From positions 1 to 11,535 of the forward strand of contig WTCN01000003.1 in assembly GCA_013138555.1 (NCBI GenBank): 11,535 nucleotides of DNA, given 5' to 3'. Of the stretch, positions 1 to 5,235 are shown piece by piece. This DNA comes from Methyloprofundus sp. Its GTDB lineage: Bacteria > Pseudomonadota > Gammaproteobacteria > Methylococcales > Methylomonadaceae. Within the stretch, counting starts at the first letter, position 1. The number at the start of each line of letters is the position of its first letter. A model generated the notes under the pieces. The model did no database searches and was not told where the DNA came from. It saw only the letters and a list, made by a program, of their open reading frames with translations. The position numbers and the translations under genes are program-made.

Positions 1-502
1 CCGAGGCGATAAAATAACAGCCAGACGCACACACATCCGAAGCCACGGCATAAATAGGCATATCCGGATTCTCAGATTTTATTTTTCTGATCTCATTAAA
101 AACATAGGAAGATTGTACTGGGCTGCCCCCTGGGCTATTAACATGCAGAATAATCCCTTTAGTCTCTTCATTTTTAACAGCACTACGCAAAGCCTTAATA
201 ATAGAGTCAGCATTGGCTTCTTTACCCTCTGCTATCACTCCCGTAATATTAATAATAGCGGTATGCCCTTCACCGTCTCCATCACCGCCTAAACTTTGCT
301 TAAATGTCGGATACATACTGATACTTAGAATAACAGCAAGATAAACAAACATTAAACTTTTAAAAAAAATTCCCCAGCGCCGAGCTCGTCGCTGCTCTGT
401 TACTGCCGCAAAAGCCAGCTTTTCTATCGCTTCACGCTCCCAGCCCTTATTGTTATCATTTGCGTTTTCAGAACCGGGTTCATCCCACTGATTTTCAGTC
501 AC
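1..502 (-). CDS. sppA: Signal peptide peptidase SppA, S49 family (3' part cut by window edge)
   Basis: This is the N-terminal 167 residues of an inner-membrane serine protease of family S49, which degrades signal peptides left after secretion and other membrane peptides. The chosen start is a GTG at 500-502. A clear Shine-Dalgarno (CAGGAG on the minus strand, 511-516) lies 8 nt upstream, and no in-frame ATG fits as well. A charged cytoplasmic stretch comes first, with basic RRARR at 38-42, then one membrane segment at about 45-64. The S49 fold starts near residue 81 with the typical VNSPGG motif at 121-126. The nucleophile serine is Ser160 in CASGC; the general-base lysine lies beyond the window. 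The second residue after the nucleophile is Cys (ASGC), where many relatives have Gly or Ala. The gene lies downstream of rluC on the same strand. In several gammaproteobacteria a HAD-family phosphatase sits between these two genes, and it is absent here. Family assignment is firm; the rest of the gene is not visible. Confidence 0.9.
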   Translation of the reverse strand, partial: MTENQWDEPGSENANDNNKGWEREAIEKLAFAAVTEQRRARRWGIFFKSLMFVYLAVILSISMYPTFKQSLGGDGDGEGHTAIINITGVIAEGKEANADSIIKALRSAVKNEETKGIILHVNSPGGSPVQSSYVFNEIRKIKSENPDMPIYAVASDVCASGCYFIAS

Positions 503-526
503 ACTTTTCTCTCCTGATTTTTATCT

Positions 527-548
527 GTAGAGCGGACCTTCAGCCCGC
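527..548 (+). repeat. GTAG-led short hairpin (REP-like) in the sppA leader
   Basis: GTAG (527-530) plus one A is followed by a hairpin with arms GCGGAC (532-537) and GCCCGC (543-548) and a 5-nt loop. Five of six pairs are Watson-Crick. The sixth is A-C on the plus strand but a G-U wobble when read as minus-strand RNA, so the structure would be fully paired in the sppA transcript. It sits 10 nt upstream of the sppA Shine-Dalgarno. A GTAG tetranucleotide next to a small palindrome is the layout of REP elements mobilised by RAYT transposases. Calling it a REP here is inference from shape only. Confidence 0.4.
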
Positions 549-690
549 AATTCTTAGCATAAATTTTTTCAAACTTACACCCCTAATTTTAGGCCCAAAC
601 ACTAAATTTCAAGTAATCATTGAAAATAATCAGCCCTCTTCATTTAGCTGATGACACTCAATTGACATCCTTCATATAAAACCCAAAGCT

Positions 691-727
691 CTATAAGATG
701 TGCTGAGGTACGAAGCGCATCCTATAG
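691..727 (-). repeat. Long imperfect palindrome between rluC and sppA (REP-like)
   Basis: Arms CTATA (691-695) with TATAG (723-727) and GATG (697-700) with CATC (718-721) are extended by a T-G wobble and a GC/GC pair (702-703 with 715-716). They enclose an 11-nt loop, with one A-C mismatch. Read on the minus strand it begins CTATAGG and runs into an ATGCGC arm, close to the GTAGG-plus-hairpin arrangement of the elements near 4713 and 4868. No T-run follows on either strand, so it is not a typical intrinsic terminator for rluC. It could be a decayed REP element or a structured 3' end of rluC mRNA. Confidence 0.45.
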
Positions 728-771
728 CATAATAAATAGAAAGCCCCTAAAAGAAAGAAGCTCAAATAATT

Positions 772-1725
772 TTATTTTTCTTTATCCAGCAAGGCCTGTA
801 AATCATCCGCTAAAGGCGCCACCAGTTTTAGTATTTCACCTGTGACAGGATGTGCAAACTGTAATTTATGGGCATGTAAAAATAGGCGCTTATAGCCACG
901 CTGTCTAAACGCTTTATTAGTCTCTTTATTACCATAACGCTCATCACCAATAATGGCATGACCTAACCATAGGGCATGCACGCGGATTTGATGCGTTCGC
1001 CCTGTAAAGGGTGACGCTTCGACCAATGTTGCATCCTGATAAACAGTAATACACTTAAACCGGGTCTGTGAAGGCTTGCCCGCAGAACTCACCTTGACCA
1101 TGCGCTCCCCCCCCTGACTCACATTTTTTAACAAGGGCTGATCAACAATTATTTTTTTCTGCTCCCAGCGCCCCTCTAACAAGGCCAAATAGCTTTTTTT
1201 AACCCCATCACCTCGAAAGTACTCATGCAAGGTACGCAATGCACTCCGCTTTTTGGCAATGATTAAACAACCCGAGGTATCTCTATCCAAACGGTGTACC
1301 AGTTCCAGAAACCGACTTTCCGGGCGCATTTCACGTAAAGCCTCTATGACCCCTGAACTAATCCCTGAGCCTCCATGGACAGCAAAACCTGCGGGCTTAT
1401 TAATGATTAAAATAGCATCATCTTCAAATAAAATACCCCGCTGCAAACTGGACTTAAGATATGCCGGAGCTGATATAAGCTCTTTGGGTTCTGCCATCCG
1501 CACAGGCGGAACCCTGACAATATCTCCCAGCATTAATTTACGCTTTGCATCACACCGGCCTTTATTGACACGCACCTCACCCTTACGAATAATACGATAA
1601 ATACGGCTTTTAGGGACACCCTTTAGCAGTTTCACTAGAAAGTTATCAATACGCTGGCCCTCTAACGCATCAGTAATTTCAATAAACCGCACTTTAGCTA
1701 CTACTTGCTTATCTTCTGATTTCAT
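772..1725 (-). CDS. rluC: 23S rRNA pseudouridine synthase RluC
   Basis: 317 residues, the usual length for this cytoplasmic RluA-family enzyme, which in E. coli isomerises uridines 955, 2504 and 2580 of 23S rRNA. An S4 RNA-binding domain occupies about residues 24-75 (QRIDNF, then GVPKSRIYRIIRKGEVRVN). It is followed by the pseudouridine synthase domain with the family motif HRLDRDTSG at 144-152; Asp147 is the predicted catalytic aspartate. A later conserved block, GRTHQIRVH, supports the family. The N-terminus lines up with E. coli RluC almost from residue 1, which supports the ATG at 1723-1725, although the only purine-rich stretch (TAGGG) directly abuts the start codon and is a poor Shine-Dalgarno. 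The gene is divergent from rne, as in other gammaproteobacteria, with sppA downstream. RluC rather than RluD or RluA is favoured by this context and the S4-domain sequence. No convincing terminator follows the stop. Confidence 0.93.
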   Translation of the reverse strand: MKSEDKQVVAKVRFIEITDALEGQRIDNFLVKLLKGVPKSRIYRIIRKGEVRVNKGRCDAKRKLMLGDIVRVPPVRMAEPKELISAPAYLKSSLQRGILFEDDAILIINKPAGFAVHGGSGISSGVIEALREMRPESRFLELVHRLDRDTSGCLIIAKKRSALRTLHEYFRGDGVKKSYLALLEGRWEQKKIIVDQPLLKNVSQGGERMVKVSSAGKPSQTRFKCITVYQDATLVEASPFTGRTHQIRVHALWLGHAIIGDERYGNKETNKAFRQRGYKRLFLHAHKLQFAHPVTGEILKLVAPLADDLQALLDKEK

Positions 1726-1797
1726 CCCTACATAATAGTAGAATTTAGGCTGGCATACTATAAGATTATTACATTAATCACTATAAAAGGTTATAAT

Positions 1798-1842
1798 CCA
1801 CTAGCTATAGAGCATAAAATGATATGCGCCTATAAATAGCGG
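1798..1842. other. 45-nt imperfect palindrome upstream of rluC
   Basis: Paired arms read outward from a 6-nt loop (1817-1822): GCATA/TATGC (1812-1816 with 1823-1827), TATAG/CTATA (1806-1810 with 1830-1834), CTA/TAG (1801-1803 with 1837-1839) and CC/GG (1798-1799 with 1841-1842). That gives 15 base pairs, interrupted by small internal loops. It lies about 75 bp upstream of the rluC start and is AT-rich, with no T-run after it. It could be an operator, a cruciform-type repeat or part of a long leader. No function can be assigned. Confidence 0.45.
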
Positions 1843-2195
1843 CAAGTAACACAGCCAGTACAACTCTTTACCCAGGTGTTACTTGATATATTGCTGCTAA
1901 AACAATTTTTGGGTTTTTTCGCTCGACCCATGATGAGCGATACTCGACCTGATAAAGGCCGAATGATACAAAAAGACTGTTTTTGTCTTTCAATCCCCGT
2001 TGTAAAAATGTTGGACCAGATACCAGTAGAGCGCTACAACTCATGTTAGCAATGCTCCTGAGCCTCTGCTTTCCACATAGCAACACAAATTGTTTGATTG
2101 AAAGCCAGTATATAAGCCAGAGTGCGTAATTACTCAACACCTTGATTATATGCAATATTGTTATAAGCTCTAAGCCTTTTGTTTATTTTTCTGCA

Positions 2196-2204
2196 TGCTA
2201 TAAA
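2196..2204 (+). promoter_or_regulatory. Candidate extended -10 promoter for rne
   Basis: TGC followed by TATAAA fits an extended -10 element. The -35 region (around 2176-2181) is poor, as extended -10 promoters tolerate. Transcription would start near 2211 and give a leader of about 150 nt. The site is flanked by an inverted repeat, GCATG (2193-2197) and CATGC (2212-2216), that could bind a regulator. Other AT-rich matches exist further upstream, so this is one candidate among several. Confidence 0.25.
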
Positions 2205-2265
2205 CTAAAAACATGCTGCGACACATTTAAAAATAAATAAATATCCTTATTTAGCTTTGTTATTC

Positions 2266-2286
2266 CTTTCCTGTCCTAACGGAAAG
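2266..2286 (+). promoter_or_regulatory. Hairpin in the rne 5' leader
   Basis: CTTTCC (2266-2271) and GGAAAG (2281-2286) form a perfect 6-bp stem with a 9-nt loop, 73 nt before the rne start codon. Leader hairpins of E. coli rne mediate autoregulation by RNase E cleavage. Assigning the same role here is inference from position; I cannot align it to the E. coli hp elements by eye. Confidence 0.3.
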
Positions 2287-2359
2287 ATAACACTAACAAT
2301 AAAACAAGATCACCTGTATCTTCTGCACGGAATAAATAGGGTCAAATAAGGATTACTAA

Positions 2360-4579
2360 ATGAAAAGAATGCTTATCAACGCCACACAGCCTGAAGAACT
2401 GCGTGTTGCATTGGTAGATGGTCAAAAGCTGTATGATTTTGACATAGAACACCCTTCACATGAACAAAAAAAATCTAATATATACAAAGGTATCATTACC
2501 CGCATTGAACCAAGCCTGGAAGCGGCTTTTGTCAATTACGGCGCTGATAAACATGGATTTTTACCTCTAAAAGAAGTTTCACCGGGCTCCGTCTTTTCGG
2601 ATGATCCCAACCTTAGCCGCCAAAAAATTAAAGAGCTTTTGAAAGAAGGACAGGAAATTATTGTCCAGATTGAAAAAGAAGAGCGTGGTAACAAAGGTGC
2701 GGCGCTAACGACCTATATTAGCCTGGCGGGAACCTACCTTGTTTTAATGCCTAACAGCCCTAAGGCGGGCGGCATTTCACGACGCATAGAAGGTGAAACA
2801 CGCAACGAACTACGTGATGCAATGGCTGGCCTGGAAGTTCCTGAAGATATGGGACTTATTGTACGCACCGCAGGCTGTGGTAAAAGTACCGAAGAATTAC
2901 AGTGGGATTTAAACTACCTGCTACAATTATGGGAAGCAATTGACCGCTCCTCCAAAGAGCAAAACAATCCCTTTCTTATTTTTCAGGAAAGTAATGTTAT
3001 TATTCGCGCACTACGTGATCATTTACGTGCCGATATAGATGAAATCCTTATTGACAAGGAGTCGTCTTTTAAATTAGTGCATACCTTTTTAAAACAGGTG
3101 ATGCCGCACTACCTGAACAAAGCCAAGTTATACAGTGATGCAGTCCCCCTCTTTAATCGCTACCAGATTGAAACTCAGATTGAAACTGCTTATAGTCGCG
3201 AAGTCCCTCTGCCATCAGGCGGCGAACTGGTCATAGATCACACTGAAGCACTCACCTCAGTTGACATTAACTCGGCGCGCGCAACGAAAGGCAGTGACAT
3301 TGAAGAAACGGCCTTCAACACCAACCTTGAAGCAGCCGATGAAATTGCACGTCAATTACGCTTACGTGATTTAGGCGGACTCTTTGTTATCGATTTCATT
3401 GATATGCTCGCCAATAAAAACCAGCGCGCTGTTGAAAATAGATTACGCGATGCATTAAAAATTGATCGCGCCCGTATTCAGACGAGCCGTATTTCACGCT
3501 TTGGCTTGCTAGAAATGTCTCGCCAACGTATACGGCCTTCATTAGGCGATACCACACAACTCACCTGCCCGCGCTGTAATGGTCAGGGTGAAATCCGTAA
3601 TGTCGAGTCTGTCGCGTTATCGGTATTGCGCTTACTTGAAGAAGAGGCAATGAAAAATGGCACCGATAAGGTCATTGCTCATTTGCCGATTGAATGCGCC
3701 ACTTTCTTACTAAATGAAAAGCGCCCCTCAATTGATCAAATTGAATCACGCCTGAAGGTACGCATTATTGTCTTACCTAGCAAGCACCTGGAAACACCCG
3801 CTTATGATATTGAGCGCATCAAATCAAAAGATGACGATGGCTCCACAGAATCTGCTAGCTATACACAGCTTAAAGCTGAAGAAATTACGCCACCTGAGTT
3901 TGCCAAACAATCAGCCCCTAAAGCCAAGCAAGCCGCGATCACGGAATTTTTACCTGATGCGCCCGCACCTGCACCCGTACAAAACAAAAAAACATCAGCA
4001 ACCTTAATTAGTCGTTTTTGGCACAAACTGGTTGGCACTCCCGAAGAAACGGCAGAAAGCACAGAAAAGAGCAGTCAGCCTGAAAAAGCAGATAACGAAA
4101 GACCGTCAGGCAACCGCCGGAACCCAAATAACCGCAGAAATCGCAATAATAGAACGAATAATCGTGACCGGAATAAGTCACAAAACAATAGAGCAGACGA
4201 CAAGCCAAAAAATCAAGACGCTACTCAGGCACAAGCCCAAAAACCGACACCTGAAAAAGATCAGCCCTCTGAAAATCAAGCTGAAACGACAGAAAACAAA
4301 CCCAAAAATCAACCAAGAAAACCCAACCGAAGAGGTTACAACAGAAAACCAAGAGCACCTAAAGAAGCAACACAAAATAACAGTAATGTAGATCAAACGC
4401 CGACTAAAAAACCTGCCCCTAAGCAAGCTCAAGCTCAGGAAGCAAAAGAAGCAACACCGAACTACAATAAGAATACTGAAACACAGTCTTACTCAGCTAA
4501 TTATGAAAAGACTATTGCTACCGCCAAGAGTGCTGAACCCGTCAGCTCAGAAAAGAAAACGACAAAAACTGAAGATTAG
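2360..4579 (+). CDS. rne: Ribonuclease E (endoribonuclease, degradosome scaffold)
   Basis: 739 residues. RNase E cleaves single-stranded AU-rich RNA to start mRNA decay and to process rRNA and tRNA at the inner membrane. The start has AAGGA 7 nt upstream (2348-2352), and the N-terminus is near-identical to E. coli. An S1 domain covers about 37-120, and the 5'-monophosphate sensor pair is Arg169/Thr170. The DNase-I-like catalytic site has Asp302, Asn304 (DINS) and Asp345 (VIDFIDM), matching E. coli D303/N305/D346. The zinc-link is CPRC at 403-406. After about residue 500 the sequence becomes low-complexity. An amphipathic segment at about 547-558 (LISRFWHKLVG) matches the position and character of the E. 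coli membrane-targeting helix. Arg/Asn-rich stretches follow at 584-612 and 652-668, then a Lys/Gln/Pro/Ala/Thr-rich end. The protein is about 320 residues shorter than E. coli RNase E, and I cannot recognise RhlB, enolase or PNPase docking sites. RNase G is excluded by the long tail. Confidence 0.97.
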   Translation: MKRMLINATQPEELRVALVDGQKLYDFDIEHPSHEQKKSNIYKGIITRIEPSLEAAFVNYGADKHGFLPLKEVSPGSVFSDDPNLSRQKIKELLKEGQEIIVQIEKEERGNKGAALTTYISLAGTYLVLMPNSPKAGGISRRIEGETRNELRDAMAGLEVPEDMGLIVRTAGCGKSTEELQWDLNYLLQLWEAIDRSSKEQNNPFLIFQESNVIIRALRDHLRADIDEILIDKESSFKLVHTFLKQVMPHYLNKAKLYSDAVPLFNRYQIETQIETAYSREVPLPSGGELVIDHTEALTSVDINSARATKGSDIEETAFNTNLEAADEIARQLRLRDLGGLFVIDFIDMLANKNQRAVENRLRDALKIDRARIQTSRISRFGLLEMSRQRIRPSLGDTTQLTCPRCNGQGEIRNVESVALSVLRLLEEEAMKNGTDKVIAHLPIECATFLLNEKRPSIDQIESRLKVRIIVLPSKHLETPAYDIERIKSKDDDGSTESASYTQLKAEEITPPEFAKQSAPKAKQAAITEFLPDAPAPAPVQNKKTSATLISRFWHKLVGTPEETAESTEKSSQPEKADNERPSGNRRNPNNRRNRNNRTNNRDRNKSQNNRADDKPKNQDATQAQAQKPTPEKDQPSENQAETTENKPKNQPRKPNRRGYNRKPRAPKEATQNNSNVDQTPTKKPAPKQAQAQEAKEATPNYNKNTETQSYSANYEKTIATAKSAEPVSSEKKTTKTED

Positions 4580-4637
4580 GCAAGAGTGGACAAGGCTTTT
4601 TAGCTCACCCTAGACTCCACATAACAGCAAATCCTTT

Positions 4638-4685
4638 AAAAGGGCATGCATGGAATCATTTTCTGTGTATGCCCTTTTCTTTTTA
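4638..4685 (+). terminator. Rho-independent terminator of rne
   Basis: A perfect 10-bp stem, AAAAGGGCAT (4638-4647) with ATGCCCTTTT (4669-4678), is followed by a T-rich tail (TTTTCTTTTT through 4684). It begins 59 nt after the rne stop, and the loop is about 21 nt with some further pairing. Position and structure fit termination of rne transcription. Confidence 0.85.
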
Positions 4686-4712
4686 CTGAGCATCCTGTAG
4701 TCAATACAGCAC

Positions 4713-4742
4713 GTAGGTCGGAATAGCGCAGCGTTTTCCGAC
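4713..4742 (+). repeat. REP-type element, copy 1 (GTAGG plus hairpin)
   Basis: GTAGG (4713-4717) leads into a hairpin with arms GTCGGAA (4717-4723) and TTCCGAC (4736-4742) around a 12-nt GC-rich centre. The 20-nt core at 4720-4739 is identical to the reverse complement of 4871-4890 in the second copy. GTAG at the 5' side of an imperfect palindrome is the known layout of REP sequences served by RAYT (REP-associated tyrosine) transposases. No RAYT gene is in this window. Confidence 0.75.
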
Positions 4743-4867
4743 ATCTTGGACAACACACTAAAGCATGGGTTATCACTCATGGGCAAAAAATACGATACTT
4801 ACCCTTGTTTTTATATCATTCTTTTTTGTTTTGTGGATTGAATTTTGACGAACTATTTATCATCTCT

Positions 4868-4897
4868 GGTGGAAAACGCTGCGCTATTCCACCCTAC
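4868..4897 (-). repeat. REP-type element, copy 2 (inverted partner)
   Basis: Read on the minus strand it is GTAGG (4897-4893) followed by a hairpin with arms GGTGGAA and TTCCACC. Compared with copy 1, two adjacent arm bases change from TC to GT and the two partner bases change from GA to AC, so both stems stay fully paired. Everything else in the 30-nt unit is the same. The two copies point inward and span 185 bp, the arrangement called a BIME or REPIN-like doublet. This copy lies about 85 bp upstream of the infA start, probably near its promoter. Confidence 0.75.
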
Positions 4898-4981
4898 GCG
4901 CTTTTTAACCTCTATCTTTAAAATATTTTATCTGTTATCATGGAGAAATTTTTTAGGTATTTTAAAGAGCACAACAAGCAC

Positions 4982-5200
4982 ATGGCAAAAGAAGATCAAA
5001 TTGAAATGGACGGTACAATTACCGAAACCCTCCCCAACACAATGTTTAGAGTTGAACTAGAAAATGGGCATGTAATCACCGCACATATCTCAGGAAAAAT
5101 GCGCAAGCATTATATTCGCATCTTAACCGGCGATAAAGTTAAAGTAGAAATGACCCCGTATGATTTAACCAAAGGACGCATAACATTCCGTATTCGTTAA
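4982..5200 (+). CDS. infA: Translation initiation factor IF-1
   Basis: 72 residues, the same length as E. coli IF-1 and nearly the same sequence. It is a single S1/OB-fold domain that binds the 30S A site and works with IF-2 and IF-3. The conserved MAKED start, the TLPNTMFRVELENGH block and the C-terminal GRITFRIR are all present. An in-frame upstream ATG at 4940 would add 14 residues, but MAKED is the universal family start, so the ATG at 4982 is used. The nearest purine-rich stretch (AAAGAG, 4964-4969) is 12 nt away, so the ribosome binding site is weak. The gene faces clpA tail to tail with 35 bp between. This is the E. coli arrangement, but without the serW tRNA found there. Only a weak 4-bp stem (5203-5213) lies between the two stops, so termination is not obvious for either gene. 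Confidence 0.97.
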   Translation: MAKEDQIEMDGTITETLPNTMFRVELENGHVITAHISGKMRKHYIRILTGDKVKVEMTPYDLTKGRITFRIR

Positions 5201-5235
5201 AAAGTCTGTGACTATAGTGCGCCCCTGGCAATCAG

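Larger units (their letters stand above)
1726..2359. other. 634-bp divergent intergenic region between rluC and rne
   Basis: I find no supportable gene here. The only long reading frame (1868-2155, minus) starts with TTG, has no Shine-Dalgarno and resembles no family I know. The region must hold the rluC promoter on one side and the rne promoter plus leader on the other. Visible structures are a 45-nt imperfect palindrome (1798-1842), a TCGCTC/GAGCGA inverted repeat (1919-1940), an AAAGAC/GTCTTT hairpin near 1965-1990, an extended -10 site at 2196-2204 and a 6-bp hairpin at 2266-2286. In E. coli the rne leader is about 360 nt long and carries hairpins through which RNase E limits its own synthesis. 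A long upstream region here is compatible with that, but the sequence alone does not prove it. Confidence 0.6.
4580..4981. other. 402-bp gap between rne and infA
   Basis: No gene is supported. The gap holds the rne terminator (4638-4685), a small CTGTA/TACAG palindrome (4695-4709), an inverted pair of REP-type hairpins (4713-4742 and 4868-4897) enclosing 125 bp of unremarkable AT-rich sequence, and the AT-rich infA upstream region (4902-4981). Inside the pair, CATGGG occurs twice, 16 nt apart. The infA promoter must lie within or after the REP pair. TAAAAT at 4919-4924 is a possible -10 without a good -35. Confidence 0.6.

Noticed and set aside
586..612. TTGAAA and TAAAAT (minus strand) as an sppA promoter
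   Set aside because: Spacing is 15 bp, shorter than usual, and the region is AT-rich enough for chance matches.
460..651. 63-codon plus-strand reading frame antisense to the sppA start
   Set aside because: It overlaps the well-supported sppA N-terminus and its hairpin, with no Shine-Dalgarno or recognisable protein features.
1910..1930. Possible decayed REP hairpin (TGGGT/ACCCA around a CGCTCG loop)
   Set aside because: It resembles repeats I associate with related genomes, but the stem is only 5 bp and there is no adjacent GTAG, so I cannot support it from this window.
1868..2155. 95-codon minus-strand reading frame in the rluC-rne spacer
   Set aside because: It has a TTG start, no Shine-Dalgarno and no recognisable family, and it overlaps the expected rne leader. 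Part of it reads through repeat-like hairpin sequence.
4032..4391. Overlapping reading frames on both strands within the rne 3' half
   Set aside because: A-rich low-complexity coding sequence opens other frames by composition alone. The products are Lys/Gln/Thr-rich or Phe/Leu-rich shadows without independent signals.
4845..5060. 71-codon reading frame starting TTG before infA
   Set aside because: It overlaps infA in another frame, runs through the REP hairpin and has no ribosome binding site.
5199..5213. AGTC/GACT stem with T-run as a clpA terminator (minus strand)
   Set aside because: A 4-bp stem with a 3-nt loop is too weak to claim.
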